Shown: positions 1-9,372, numbered from the stretch's first letter. The stretch: 64,000 bases of DNA from Thermoanaerobacter kivui (GCF_000763575.1 NZ_CP009170.1:1801501-1865500), one strand, 5' to 3'. Notes: generated by a model not told the origin, from the letters alone. Program-made: numbers and translations.

Positions 1-738
1 GGCTCCTTTACAATCGGCTGGATGCTCTACAATGACAAAGAAAATCCCTTGTATGAGCATTTTGACAGACTTCTTGATATTGCCAAAAAATATGACATAA
101 CTTTAAGTTTAGGAGATGGACTGCGTCCCGGTTGTCTCGAAGATGCTACAGATAGCGCACAAATACAAGAGCTCATCATCCTTGGTGAACTTGTCAAAAG
201 GGCTCGCGAAACAGGAGTCCAAGTAATGGTAGAGGGACCTGGGCATGTGCCAATTGACCAAATTGAAGCAAATGTAAAACTTCAAAAACAGCTTTGTCAC
301 AACGCCCCTTTTTACGTACTCGGTCCTATTGTAACCGATATCGCCCCCGGTTACGACCACATAACCGCGGCAATTGGCGGTGCAGTTGCAGCAGCTGCCG
401 GTGCAGATTTCCTTTGCTATGTCACACCTGCAGAACATCTCGGACTTCCCGATATGGAAGATGTCAAAGAAGGAGTTATTGCAGCAAAAATTGCTGCCCA
501 TGCTGCAGATATCGCAAAAGGTGTAAAAGGCGCTAAAGAAAAAGATTTGACTATGGCTAAAGCAAGAAAAGCTTTAGACTGGGATGAGCAAATAAAGCTT
601 TCTATAGACCCTGATAAAGCTTTTAAATATCGCATCAATAAAAACGTATCTACAGCCAAAACTTGCAGCATGTGTGGAAAATTCTGCGCCATGAAAATTG
701 TCAGCGAATACCTTGGAACCCCACCTATGACTTGTTAG
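1..738 (+). CDS. thiC: phosphomethylpyrimidine synthase ThiC, C-terminal part (5' end outside window)
   Basis: ThiC converts aminoimidazole ribotide to the hydroxymethylpyrimidine phosphate precursor of thiamine, by radical SAM chemistry in the cytosol. The frame is open from base 1 and shows 245 residues of the barrel, including [21 protein letters not shown] and [12 protein letters not shown]. The C-terminal cluster motif reads [11 protein letters not shown], i.e. C-x2-C-x3-C. That is one residue shorter than the C-x2-C-x4-C of E. coli-type ThiC. I believe shorter variants occur in anaerobes and archaea, but cannot check it here. The gene runs opposite to the Moco block, so it is a separate transcription unit. 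Identity is near certain. Confidence 0.97.
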   Translation, partial: GSFTIGWMLYNDKENPLYEHFDRLLDIAKKYDITLSLGDGLRPGCLEDATDSAQIQELIILGELVKRARETGVQVMVEGPGHVPIDQIEANVKLQKQLCHNAPFYVLGPIVTDIAPGYDHITAAIGGAVAAAAGADFLCYVTPAEHLGLPDMEDVKEGVIAAKIAAHAADIAKGVKGAKEKDLTMAKARKALDWDEQIKLSIDPDKAFKYRINKNVSTAKTCSMCGKFCAMKIVSEYLGTPPMTC

Positions 739-1088
739 TATAACTGACATACTTACATTGTTACGACTGTATTTGTAATAATGGGTATCGGGTGGTCTGT
801 AAGTAGATTTCTCCTTCTTAACGTTGTCTTCAGCATTAGCTTTTTTAGGTTTAATAAAAGGCACAGTTTCGTAAATTACCCCCTTGTATTCGCCCCGAAC
901 TCCTGTTAAACTATCATAATAGTTTACAAGATAACATTATCACAAAATAAACACATGAGTGTTTTTTGAAATTTCTTGAATTTAAATTTTTAACCGTGTA
1001 ATTTTTTCAATCAAAAAAGGAATTGTTCGGAAAGTCACATAAGAAATCACAAATAAATGCAATTATAACAATATCTATTAAAATACAA
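739..1088. other. gene-poor gap with a possible degraded coding relic
   Basis: No intact gene is visible between thiC and the MOSC gene. On the minus strand a frame is open from about 945 down into thiC. Its upstream part has coding-like composition (segments VRGEYKGVIYETVPFIKPKK and STYRPPDTHYYKY), but it has no convincing start or ribosome site and its end overlaps thiC antisense. It may be the remnant of a displaced gene; I do not recognise it. Confidence 0.3.
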
Positions 1089-1121
1089 AACTCCAAAAGA
1101 TAAAAATTATCTTTTGGAGTT
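1089..1121 (-). terminator. rho-independent terminator after the MOSC gene
   Basis: Perfect 14-bp inverted repeat (ACTCCAAAAGATAA / TTATCTTTTGGAGT), followed on the minus strand by a T-rich stretch. It sits 8 bases past the MOSC stop codon and closes the moa/moe operon. Confidence 0.8.
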
Positions 1122-1129
1122 CCACAATT

Positions 1130-1570
1130 TTATTCATTTATAACTATAATCTCATCTCCGGGTTTTATGAACCCACTTTTTAACACCCTCGCAAATATCC
1201 CTTCCATCGGCAGTATACAATCACCCGTAATTTTCCTGATCTCACAAGCTTCGTGACATTTTTTCCCTATTTGAGAGATTTCAAGAATAACCTCTTCTCC
1301 TATTTTAAGTTTTGTCCCTACCGGCAAAGTGTGAAGTTCAATTCCTTCCGTTGTTATATTTTCTGCAAATTTTCCTGCAGCCAAATCCCAAATGCCTTTT
1401 GCTTTCATCTTTTCTATACTCTCCTCTGCAAGAAGACTGACCTGCCTGTGTCCCCTTCCAGCATGAGCATCTCCTTCAAGCCCGTGGTTTTCTCTAAAAT
1501 ATCCCTTTTCTATAGGCTTTTTTACAGTTCCTTTCTTTTTGCTAATATTAACTGACACCACCTTTGCCAT
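1130..1570 (-). CDS. MOSC domain protein
   Basis: A 146-residue stand-alone MOSC (Moco sulfurase C-terminal) domain. The family carries molybdopterin-type cofactors and persulfide sulfur on a conserved cysteine; here IGKKCHEACEI at about residues 101-111 supplies that cysteine. The start has a good site (AGGGAGG) 7 bases upstream. It is the last gene of the moaA-moaC-MOSC string, with 2 bases between the moaC stop and its start, so translation is likely coupled. The small single-domain form is common beside moaC in anaerobes. The exact reaction is unknown; a role in cofactor sulfuration or transfer is inferred from family and context. Confidence 0.9.
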   Translation of the reverse strand: MAKVVSVNISKKKGTVKKPIEKGYFRENHGLEGDAHAGRGHRQVSLLAEESIEKMKAKGIWDLAAGKFAENITTEGIELHTLPVGTKLKIGEEVILEISQIGKKCHEACEIRKITGDCILPMEGIFARVLKSGFIKPGDEIIVINE

Positions 1571-1572
1571 TA

Positions 1573-2049
1573 TTAAACCTCCCTTTCATAAAGGCCTGAT
1601 TTTCCACCACTTTTTTTCACAAGCATTATTTCGCTTATAACCATGTCTCTATCTATTGCTTTACACATATCATAAATCGTAAGAGCTGCAACCGTAACTG
1701 CAGTCAATGCCTCCATCTCAACCCCTGTTTGTCCAACAGTTTTAACTACTGCTTTAATGTCAATCTTTGAATTCTCAAAATCCAAATTAAAACTAATATC
1801 ACATCCGGTTATCATGATAGGATGACACATCGGAATCATATGAGATGTATTTTTCGCAGCCATAATACCTGCAACCTGTGCAACAGCTAGGACATCTCCT
1901 TTTTTAATAGTTCCTTCATGTATTCTTCTTAAAGTTTCATTTTTCATATAAATACTTCCTATTGCAACAGCTTCTCTTTTTGTCTCAGCTTTCTCGCTAA
2001 CATCGACCATTCTTGCTCTACCTTCTTCATTAATGTGTGTTAAATTCAT
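1573..2049 (-). CDS. moaC: cyclic pyranopterin monophosphate synthase MoaC
   Basis: MoaC turns the 3',8-cyclo-GTP made by MoaA into cyclic pyranopterin monophosphate, the first stable intermediate of molybdopterin synthesis. The 158 residues match the usual family length. Recognisable segments are [18 protein letters not shown] at the N-terminus, IPMCHPI around residues 73-79, [20 protein letters not shown] and [17 protein letters not shown] near the end. It lies 3 bases after moaA and 2 before the MOSC gene in one operon. Confidence 0.97.
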   Translation of the reverse strand: MNLTHINEEGRARMVDVSEKAETKREAVAIGSIYMKNETLRRIHEGTIKKGDVLAVAQVAGIMAAKNTSHMIPMCHPIMITGCDISFNLDFENSKIDIKAVVKTVGQTGVEMEALTAVTVAALTIYDMCKAIDRDMVISEIMLVKKSGGKSGLYEREV

Positions 2050-2052
2050 ATA

Positions 2053-3006
2053 CTATCCCCCTATTTGAAACATCATTTTTTGATTCTGGCTTATTTCCTT
2101 TTCAAGATTATGCCCTGCCGGCTTACTTAAGATTGCATGTTCCAGCATTGCTCTTATCTTGTCTTCATCATTTAAAAAACTTTTAATATCTACTTCATAT
2201 TTTGAATGCAGACAAGGTTTTATAGTTCCAGCTGCAGTAAGTCTAATCCTATTACAACTTGAACAAAATTTACATGACAAAGGTGCAATAAAACCAACCG
2301 TTCCCTTTGCTCCTTTTCTTTTAAAAACCCTTGCAGTGTTACCCGGTTCTGTTTCAACCGGAGTCAGTCCGGGAATGCTACTTATTAAATCATCCGACGA
2401 TATATAGTTATCTTTGAATTTTGCTCCTTCACCTATCGGCATTATTTCAATAAATCTGATATGAAGCGGGTTTTCATCGGCAAGTTTTACAAAATCAAAA
2501 ATTTCATCGTCATTTATACCTTTTATTACAACCGTATTAATTTTTACAGGTTCAAGTCCAATAGATAAACTTTTGTCAATAGCCCTAAATACATCATCAA
2601 TATTCCCAAGCCTTGTAATCATACGGTATCGATCTTTTTTAAGACTATCAAGGCTTATGTTAACTCTTTTAAGTCCTGCTTCTTTTAAAGTATCTGCCAT
2701 TTCATAAAGTTTTGTTCCATTAGTTGTAAGTGCAATGTCTTCAATGCCTTTTATTTTTGATGTTTCATAAATTATGTTCTCAATTCCCTTCCTTACAAGT
2801 GGCTCGCCTCCTGTAAACCTTACCTTTTTAATGCCAAGTTCTGCTGAAATCCTAATTATTTTTAAAATTTCTTCGTTCCTTAGAATCTCATTATGATCTT
2901 TTTTGGGTATTCCCTCCTCCGGCATACAATAAATGCACCTTAAGTTACATCTATCCGTAACAGAAACTCTTAAATAATCAACATTTCTTCCTAACCTATC
3001 TCTCAT
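2053..3006 (-). CDS. moaA: GTP 3',8-cyclase MoaA (radical SAM)
   Basis: MoaA uses radical SAM chemistry to rearrange GTP to 3',8-cyclo-GTP. The 317-residue protein has the N-terminal CNLRCIYC (CxxxCxxC, residues 20-27), the SAM-binding FTGGEPL segment, and the C-terminal second cluster cysteines CKFCSSCNRIRLT plus CLHS further on. It ends in the double glycine typical of MoaA. ATG is preceded by AAAGGAG. It follows the moeA-PBP fusion gene by 12 bases in the same direction. Confidence 0.97.
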   Translation of the reverse strand: MRDRLGRNVDYLRVSVTDRCNLRCIYCMPEEGIPKKDHNEILRNEEILKIIRISAELGIKKVRFTGGEPLVRKGIENIIYETSKIKGIEDIALTTNGTKLYEMADTLKEAGLKRVNISLDSLKKDRYRMITRLGNIDDVFRAIDKSLSIGLEPVKINTVVIKGINDDEIFDFVKLADENPLHIRFIEIMPIGEGAKFKDNYISSDDLISSIPGLTPVETEPGNTARVFKRKGAKGTVGFIAPLSCKFCSSCNRIRLTAAGTIKPCLHSKYEVDIKSFLNDEDKIRAMLEHAILSKPAGHNLEKEISQNQKMMFQIGG

Positions 3007-3018
3007 AAAAACTCTCCT

Positions 3019-4926
3019 TTACTCGATAATGATAATTTCTCCTAAATTGCTATAGTCATACCCTCCAAGCTTATCAAGCTCATTTTTAAATTCTTCTGAA
3101 TTTATAACCTCCAAAAACTGCTTTACCCCTTCAAGTTCTAAGTACTCAACGGGAATTGCAATGTCATACTCTTCATTTGCTATCGGAATAAAATCAAGGT
3201 CCATAATCTTAGCAGCAGAAAATACCCCAAGTCCAGCATCTGCATTTCCTTTAGCTATTTGTGCTGCAACCGAAATATGAGTATATTCTTCCCTATCATA
3301 ACCTATGATGTCTTTGGGATTTATACCCAATCTTTTTAATTCATAATCAAGCAAAATCCTTGTACCAGATCCCTTTTGCCTGTTCACAAACCTTGCACCT
3401 TTTTTTACAATATCCTCCAAAGAATTAATCTCTAGTAGATTACCTTTTTTAACCATAAGCCCCTGAATTCTTTTTACAAATTTTATAAGGGCAATTTTTC
3501 TGTTTGGAATATATCTTTTCACATAAGATTTATTATACTCACCCGTTTCCACATCAAGAAGGTGAATTGTTGCAAAATGTGTTTCCCTATCCTTCAATGA
3601 GAGTATTCCCCCAATGCTTCCGACATGGGCTGAAGATAGCGTGAATTTTCCTCTTTTGGCAAGAAGATCTGCTGCAATATCAAGTATCAAATCGTGGCTT
3701 CCTATACAAAGAATTGTATTTTTAATCTCGTCTTCGCTTTTTAATATGTTTACATTAACCCTTGTCCCTTTTTCATAACCCTCAAGCTCCTCAGGTATTT
3801 CCAAAACCCCATCAGCCCTTACAAGGCTCATTGTAGTACCTGCTCCCCGTTCAATTGGCGCTGCGATGTATTTACCGTCTATAAAACCAAGTTTTACTCT
3901 TACAAACTCAAGATATTTTGAAGATGACATAATTCTTTTTGAAAGAGTTGCTTCTATATATCTCTTATCCTTTATATCATATCCTTGAACAAAGTTGATA
4001 AGCTTCTTAACTATGTTTTCCATTATAAAATAAGCTGAAACAGGAAAACCTGGTATTCCAACAATAGGCTTATTGTTTACCTTTCCTAGTATAACTGGCT
4101 TTCCAGGTTTTATAGCAATTCCATGAATATAGACTTCACCTAAGGTTTCAATAACCTTTTTAGAATAATCCTCACGTCCTGCAGATGAACCAGCATTTAA
4201 TAGGATAATGTCGTATTCCTTTGAAGCTTTATCAACAGCAGCTTTCAATTTCTCAAAATCATCTCTTACAATATCAAATCTTGTTGGAATTCCACCGTAT
4301 TCTTCAACCTGCGCGGCAAAAACTCTCGAGTTAAATTCTATTATATCTCCAACTTTAAGTTCTTCCCCTGGTTCTACTAGCTCTGTTCCTGTTGGAATGA
4401 TTGCAACTTTAGGCTTTTTATAAACTTCAACTTCAAATACTCCTCCTGCAATCAAAGCACCAATATCAACAGGTCTTATTCTATGGCTTTGAGGAAGTAT
4501 AAGTTGTCCTTCTACTATATCCTCACCAATTTGTCGTATATTTTGCCATGGAATAGCAGGCTTTATTATCTCAACCTCATCTTGAGATACCCAAATTAAA
4601 TCTTCAACCATAATTACGCAATCATATTCATCTGGAATAGGATCACCTGTATCAACAACTACATAATCAACTCCTTCTTTAAGCCTTACAGGATTTTTGT
4701 CTGTCGCAGTAAATGTCTTTTTTGCTACTGTTGCAATCCCGTCAACAGCAGAACTGTTGTAAAAGGGCGATGAAATTTTGGCAAATATAGGTTTTGCTGT
4801 AATTCTACCATTTGCTTCATAAGTTTTTACATATTCTGTTTCAACCTTAAAATCTTTTATTTTTTCAAGAAAAATATTTATTGCCTCATTCAAGCTTATA
4901 TTTGAAAGATAGATATTTTGCCTCAT
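3019..4926 (-). CDS. MoeA-like molybdopterin molybdenumtransferase fused to a periplasmic-binding-like domain
   Basis: The 635-residue protein has two parts. Residues 1 to about 400 are MoeA-like: KVAIIPTGTELVEPGE, NAGSSAGREDYS, HGIAIKPGKPVILG and GIPGFPVSAYF cover the Mo/W-insertion site. Residues about 405-635 resemble the PBP-like/ModA substrate-binding fold (SHDLILDIAADLL, RQKGSGTRILLDYEL, GNADAGLGV), with no signal peptide, so it should stay cytosolic. MoeA-family proteins insert molybdate or tungstate into adenylated molybdopterin; the extra domain may sense or deliver the oxyanion (inference). ATG follows AGGAGGGTGCT. It lies between the single-domain moeA and moaA in the operon. Confidence 0.93.
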   Translation of the reverse strand: MRQNIYLSNISLNEAINIFLEKIKDFKVETEYVKTYEANGRITAKPIFAKISSPFYNSSAVDGIATVAKKTFTATDKNPVRLKEGVDYVVVDTGDPIPDEYDCVIMVEDLIWVSQDEVEIIKPAIPWQNIRQIGEDIVEGQLILPQSHRIRPVDIGALIAGGVFEVEVYKKPKVAIIPTGTELVEPGEELKVGDIIEFNSRVFAAQVEEYGGIPTRFDIVRDDFEKLKAAVDKASKEYDIILLNAGSSAGREDYSKKVIETLGEVYIHGIAIKPGKPVILGKVNNKPIVGIPGFPVSAYFIMENIVKKLINFVQGYDIKDKRYIEATLSKRIMSSSKYLEFVRVKLGFIDGKYIAAPIERGAGTTMSLVRADGVLEIPEELEGYEKGTRVNVNILKSEDEIKNTILCIGSHDLILDIAADLLAKRGKFTLSSAHVGSIGGILSLKDRETHFATIHLLDVETGEYNKSYVKRYIPNRKIALIKFVKRIQGLMVKKGNLLEINSLEDIVKKGARFVNRQKGSGTRILLDYELKRLGINPKDIIGYDREEYTHISVAAQIAKGNADAGLGVFSAAKIMDLDFIPIANEEYDIAIPVEYLELEGVKQFLEVINSEEFKNELDKLGGYDYSNLGEIIIIE

Positions 4927-4935
4927 AGCACCCTC

Positions 4936-6159
4936 CTAAAATTTATAAACTTTAACTATTTGTCCTTCAGATATGCCCTCTAATTCTTTTTCAATGTAAA
5001 CATATCCAAAGGATTTTGCAAAACGAGATATAAGCCCTGATTCATAATAAGTGGGATACGCAATTAATTTTCCTTCCGCTTCTTTTATACTAACAGGTAA
5101 AAATTCTGCTCTACCCTCAGCCTTATGATAGTTTACGGCAAACCTGCACTCAACCGGATATTCTTCTCTTTCAAAATTCCTTATCCTGTCCAAATAGTGA
5201 ATAACAAGGGTCTTAAATATTACCGCACACGCCAGTGGGTGCCCCGGAAGTCCAAATATGAATTTATCACCTGCTTTTCCAACAATCGTAGGTTTCCCAG
5301 GTCGTATAGCAACTCCATGAATAAAAATATTCGAATTTTTAAATGAGCTTATAACCTTGAGAGTTTCATCTTTGTTGCCGGCTGAACTGCCACCCGACAT
5401 CAAAACTAAATCGCATTCACTTATTGCCGCTTGCAATTTCTCTCTTAATTTTTCATAATCATCTTTAACAATGCCGTATAGAACAGGCTCTGCTCCTTCT
5501 TCAAGACACAGAGAGTATAACAGATAGCTATTTATGTCCCTGACCTGTCCTTTATTAATTTTCTCCTTAGGGTCCACTATCTCATCGCCTGTGGAAATAA
5601 TTCCAACCTTTACTTTTTTATAAACCTCCACCTCTAATATTCCAAGACTTGATAAAACCCCTATCTCGTAGGGTCTCAATTTTGTGCCTTTTTTTAAAAT
5701 GAGTTCACCTTTTTTTACATCTTCTCCAATTTCAATTATGTTTTGAAAGGGCGCAGCTGGTTTATTGACTAAAATAGTTTCATCATCAAGTTTTTCTGTG
5801 TATTCAATCATAACAACAGTATCGGCACTTTCAGGAAGCATACCCCCTGTTGGAACATACATGCACTCTCCTGGCATTATATCCAGGGTTGGTTCCGTTC
5901 CTATCTTGACTTCTCCAACAAGCTTTAAAATTGCAGGTAAACTCTCACTCGCTCCAAAAACATCACTCGAAATCACAGCATATCCATCAACGGTTGATTT
6001 TCTAAAATCGGGAACATTTTCCGGTGCATATATGTCTTTTGCTAAAATTCTTCCTAACGAATTTAAAATACTTATTTTCTCTATGCCAGGTTTAAAACTA
6101 ATATTTTTTTCTATTATCTCCTTTGCCTCTTTTACTGTAACAAGTTTTAAAAGTTCCAT
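4936..6159 (-). CDS. moeA: molybdopterin molybdenumtransferase MoeA
   Basis: Stand-alone MoeA of 407 residues, the typical length. It carries DFRKSTVDGYAV (domain I), VPTGGMLPESADTVV, GIISTGDEIVDPKE, MSGGSSAGNKDET, HGVAIRPGKPTIVG and GLPGHPLACAV. I place the start at 6159, where ATG follows AGAAAGGACGA; an in-frame start upstream would run back into mogA. The mogA stop codon ends one base before this ATG, so the two are translationally linked. This and the following PBP-fused paralogue form a MoeA pair; such pairs are often suggested to separate Mo from W insertion. Confidence 0.96.
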   Translation of the reverse strand: MELLKLVTVKEAKEIIEKNISFKPGIEKISILNSLGRILAKDIYAPENVPDFRKSTVDGYAVISSDVFGASESLPAILKLVGEVKIGTEPTLDIMPGECMYVPTGGMLPESADTVVMIEYTEKLDDETILVNKPAAPFQNIIEIGEDVKKGELILKKGTKLRPYEIGVLSSLGILEVEVYKKVKVGIISTGDEIVDPKEKINKGQVRDINSYLLYSLCLEEGAEPVLYGIVKDDYEKLREKLQAAISECDLVLMSGGSSAGNKDETLKVISSFKNSNIFIHGVAIRPGKPTIVGKAGDKFIFGLPGHPLACAVIFKTLVIHYLDRIRNFEREEYPVECRFAVNYHKAEGRAEFLPVSIKEAEGKLIAYPTYYESGLISRFAKSFGYVYIEKELEGISEGQIVKVYKF

Positions 6160-6160
6160 T

Positions 6161-6658
6161 TTAATCGTCCTTTCTTGCACATTCTGAAGCTTCACCCTTT
6201 AAAATCTCAATTCCATGCTTAAGAGCAGGTAAAACAACATTTAAGTTTTCAACAGCCCCCTTAGGGCTTCCTGGAAGATTTATGATTAAAGTGCTCTTTC
6301 TAATTCCTGCAACTGCACGAGATAGCATAGCATGTGGAGTTATTTCTAAAGACTTTGCCCTCATTGCTTCTGGAATTCCAGGAACCAATTTCTCAACCAC
6401 AGCCATCGTTGCTTCTGGTGTTACGTCCCTCTTTGAAAATCCAGTTCCTCCATTTGTCAAAACAAGGTCAACTTTTAATTCATCACAAAATCTTATTAGT
6501 TCACGTTTTATATCTTCTATTTCATCTGGAACGATTCTTATTTCTTCAATAGAATATATCGCTGGATCTAAAACTTCTTTTATAGCAGATGATGTTGTGT
6601 CAATTCTCTCTCCTCTAAAACCCTTGTCACTAACAGTCAAAATAGCAACTTTAATCAT
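6161..6658 (-). CDS. mogA: molybdopterin adenylyltransferase MogA/MoaB
   Basis: The family adenylates molybdopterin with ATP before metal insertion by MoeA. The protein shows VAILTVSDKGFRGERIDTTS, LVLTNGGTGFSKRDVTPEAT and INLPGSPKGAVENL, all hallmark segments. I choose the ATG at 6658 (MIKVAILTV, 165 residues) because GGGGATG lies 7-10 bases upstream. A longer reading adds 11 residues of poor quality. It heads the mogA-moeA-moeA/PBP-moaA-moaC-MOSC operon. No moaD, moaE or moeB is in this window. Confidence 0.95.
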   Translation of the reverse strand: MIKVAILTVSDKGFRGERIDTTSSAIKEVLDPAIYSIEEIRIVPDEIEDIKRELIRFCDELKVDLVLTNGGTGFSKRDVTPEATMAVVEKLVPGIPEAMRAKSLEITPHAMLSRAVAGIRKSTLIINLPGSPKGAVENLNVVLPALKHGIEILKGEASECARKDD

Positions 6659-6843
6659 TAATTTATCATCCCCTTTCTTGCTTTCCCCCACTAATTTATT
6701 TTTTTATCCTGCCCTCATTTATAATAAAAGTATAGTAATTAGTATTCCTTCTACTTGAAATAAAAAACTTTTTTCGCAAACTGCTTAAATAAGTATGGTA
6801 TAGAGTAGAGACATATTGAGCAACCTTTGTATCCCGAAAAACT

Positions 6844-7605
6844 TTACTCCGGAAAAATCTCACGCACAAGTGGAGATTGTATGCGCAAAGTTTGGGTTTT
6901 ACCTTGTGCAACAATGTGCCCATCCAAAAGAACCAGCGTGCGCTCAGTAAGATCGAGAAGGTCACGAAAATCATGACTAATAAGAAGCAGTGAAACCTTG
7001 TTTTTTGCCAGAATCTCCCGAAGAAGGGCCTTTAGTGGACTGCGTGAAGTAGCATCCACTGCTGCAAAAGGTTCATCAAGGAACAAAATTTCCGGTTCCA
7101 TAGCAAACGCCCTTGCTAGCTGAAGACGTGCAAGTTCTCCCCCAGAAAGTGTATGTATCCGCTGAAAAGCAAGCTTTTCTAAATCAAAACACTTAAGCCA
7201 ATCATATGCCCGCTTGGTTGCTTCTCGGGCAGAAAGTCCTCGCATGCGCAGGGGAATACTCACGTTTTGCAAAACACTCCCTGTGAGCGTTGTCGGTTGT
7301 TGAAAGACGATAGACATCTTTCGGCGAACGGTCACTGAAGACCGTCCGTCTCCCATAAAGCCAAGAACTGTAAGCCTCCCAGAAGACGGTGGAATTAGTA
7401 AGGATAAGACTTTAAGGAGCGTACTTTTTCCTGAACCATTGGGACCCGCAAGTCCCAAACGTTCCCCTTGATGCAAAACGAGGCTTATGTTTCGCAGGAT
7501 AAAGCGTTCATTGCGCCGTACACTAATATCTTCGGCTATAATAACCGGCGTTTGATTCTCTATACCCCGAAAATCGGTAGCTTTGCGTTCAAACATATAA
7601 TTCAT
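6844..7605 (-). CDS. tupC: tungstate ABC transporter ATP-binding protein
   Basis: The 253-residue ABC ATPase has Walker A GPNGSGKST (about residues 56-64), signature LSGGELARLQLARA, Walker B EILFLDEP and a switch histidine in LLISHDF. It energises the TupB permease at the inner face of the membrane. ATG follows AAAGGAGG at a 9-base spacing. The gene is the last of tupABC. Like its two neighbours it is visibly richer in G+C than the flanking moe genes, which could mean separate acquisition. Confidence 0.92.
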   Translation of the reverse strand: MNYMFERKATDFRGIENQTPVIIAEDISVRRNERFILRNISLVLHQGERLGLAGPNGSGKSTLLKVLSLLIPPSSGRLTVLGFMGDGRSSVTVRRKMSIVFQQPTTLTGSVLQNVSIPLRMRGLSAREATKRAYDWLKCFDLEKLAFQRIHTLSGGELARLQLARAFAMEPEILFLDEPFAAVDATSRSPLKALLREILAKNKVSLLLISHDFRDLLDLTERTLVLLDGHIVAQGKTQTLRIQSPLVREIFPE

Positions 7606-7655
7606 ACTCCTCTACCTCCTTTCTTTAATCTAATTATTTCTTGTTTTTCCCACTT

Positions 7656-8354
7656 CTACTTTAAGTTTTGTTGATACTGAAGGTGGGTAATAAAGGCAGT
7701 AATAGAAAACGATAAGGCAAGAAGTACAAAACTTATCGCTAACGCGCGGTCAAACTCACCCTTAGATACTTCAAGAACAATAGCGGTGGTAAGCGTGCGG
7801 GTTTCCCCAGCGATGTTCCCTCCTACCATCATTGCTGCTCCTACCTCCGAAATTGCACGTCCAAAACCGGCAATGATTGCTGTTAAAACTGAGCTACGAA
7901 TTTCCCGAAGCAAAAGCCACATATATTGAAGAGGGTTCAACCCTAAAGAAAGAAAAAAATCGTGTAATTTAGCTTTTTTATCCGACGCGGCTGCAGCTAC
8001 CAAAGCTACAATAATAGGCACGGTAAGAATTACTTCAGCAATGATGATGGCAGTAGGAGTATAAATCAGCTTTAGTCCTCCTAAAGGGCCGGTACGCCAT
8101 AGCACAATAGCTACCCAAAGTCCCACAACTGTCGGTGGAAGTCCCATGCCGGTATTGGCTAAAGTCAGAAGAAAATCCCTGCCACGAAACGTGCTTACTC
8201 CAAGTGCAATCCCAAGTGGAAGGCCAATGGCTGAACTTATCCCTATAGCCCACGCAGCAATCCTAAGAGAAAGAAGAGTAATTTCTCTGATTTCTGGATC
8301 CCCATGAACAAGAAATTTGAATGCTCCTTTCAGGCCTTCCCAAATAAGCTCCAC
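7656..8354 (-). CDS. tupB: tungstate ABC transporter permease
   Basis: A 232-residue membrane protein with about five or six hydrophobic segments. It carries the permease/ATPase contact loop GFGRAISEVGAAMMVGGNI, typical of TupB/WtpB/ModB permeases. The start is GTG with AGGAG ten bases upstream. It sits between tupA and tupC with the same direction and composition. Specificity for tungstate is inferred from the TupA next door rather than from this protein. Confidence 0.92.
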   Translation of the reverse strand: MELIWEGLKGAFKFLVHGDPEIREITLLSLRIAAWAIGISSAIGLPLGIALGVSTFRGRDFLLTLANTGMGLPPTVVGLWVAIVLWRTGPLGGLKLIYTPTAIIIAEVILTVPIIVALVAAAASDKKAKLHDFFLSLGLNPLQYMWLLLREIRSSVLTAIIAGFGRAISEVGAAMMVGGNIAGETRTLTTAIVLEVSKGEFDRALAISFVLLALSFSITAFITHLQYQQNLK

Positions 8355-8493
8355 TTTTATTCAACTCCTACCTCAATATTTTGTAATTAGCTCAATCAAG
8401 CTTGAAAAATCCCATTTTTTGGCTAAATCTGAGCTTTTCTGCTTTTTTAAACGAAGCCTCTTTAAAACAACGTAACAACTCTCTATCTTAATT

Positions 8494-9372
8494 CTAATTC
8501 CCTTTTTGAGCATCTGGGAAAAAGAGCGGCATTCCGTACTTGTCTACCCCAAATTTGCCAATAAGCTCCTGCGTTCTGGGCGAAATCATAAACTCCACAA
8601 AAGCTTTGGCTCCATCGCTGTTTATGTGTTTCCCAGGATGTTTCTCGGGGTTAACCTGCATCACGTGATAAATATTAAGAAGACCCTTATCTCCTTCTCG
8701 AACAATGGTAAGATCTATTTTATCGCGGTATGCAAGGTATGTTCCCCGATCAGTTAGTGTATATGCCCGTTTTTCGTTAGCAATAAGGAGCGTTTGTCCC
8801 ATTCCTGTGCCGCTTTCTATATACCACGACTTCCCCTTGGGATCAATCCCTGCTGCTTTCCATAAACTCAATTCCTTTTTGTGTGTACCCGAATCATCAC
8901 CCCTCGAAACAAACGGTACACCTTTTTCAGCAATCTCCTGAAAGGCTGCTTCTACTGAAACCGCATTCTTAACTTGCGCTGGATCCTCTGAAGGACCAAC
9001 CACAATGAAATCATTGTGCATTACCAACTGATAGTTTATAACATCCTTGTTGTCCACAAGTTCTTTCTCTGCTGCAGGAGCATGTGTAAGAAGAACATCT
9101 GCTTCCCCCCTTTTTCCCATCTCCAAAGCCTGTCCTGTCCCCACGGCAACCACTTTTACTTTGTATCCTGTTTCTTTCTCAAAGATCGGTAAAAGGTAAT
9201 CCAAAAGCCCACTATCCTGCGTGCTTGTTGTTGTCACCAAAATTACATCTCGATTACCTGGGGAAATCTTCTCTGAAGTTTTAGAACCTGTACAACCGTT
9301 CAGAGAAAACAAACTAAACAACAAAATAGAATATAAAAGGATCATCAAAAACTTCTTTGATATTCTTGCCAT
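8494..9372 (-). CDS. tupA: tungstate-binding lipoprotein TupA
   Basis: A 292-residue solute-binding protein anchored by a lipoprotein signal: basic N-terminus, hydrophobic stretch, lipobox SLNGC. The mature part begins with VTTTSTQDSGLLDYLLPIF, the TTTS region that marks TupA rather than ModA. Later come GKRGEADVLLTHAP, FVSRGDDSGTHKKE and GMGQTLLIANEKRAYTLTD. I start at the second ATG (9372), which has GAAAGAGG 9 bases upstream; the first ATG is too close to that site. A Moco-type riboswitch and terminator lie upstream, so cofactor level probably controls tungstate uptake. Confidence 0.95.
   Translation of the reverse strand: MARISKKFLMILLYSILLFSLFSLNGCTGSKTSEKISPGNRDVILVTTTSTQDSGLLDYLLPIFEKETGYKVKVVAVGTGQALEMGKRGEADVLLTHAPAAEKELVDNKDVINYQLVMHNDFIVVGPSEDPAQVKNAVSVEAAFQEIAEKGVPFVSRGDDSGTHKKELSLWKAAGIDPKGKSWYIESGTGMGQTLLIANEKRAYTLTDRGTYLAYRDKIDLTIVREGDKGLLNIYHVMQVNPEKHPGKHINSDGAKAFVEFMISPRTQELIGKFGVDKYGMPLFFPDAQKGN

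Noticed and set aside
109-864. Long antisense frames over thiC
   Set aside because: They lie opposite a conserved coding region, have no ribosome sites and no family features.
6696-6974. Minus-strand frame overlapping the end of tupC
   Set aside because: It is in another frame of the ABC ATPase gene and extends only into non-coding sequence.
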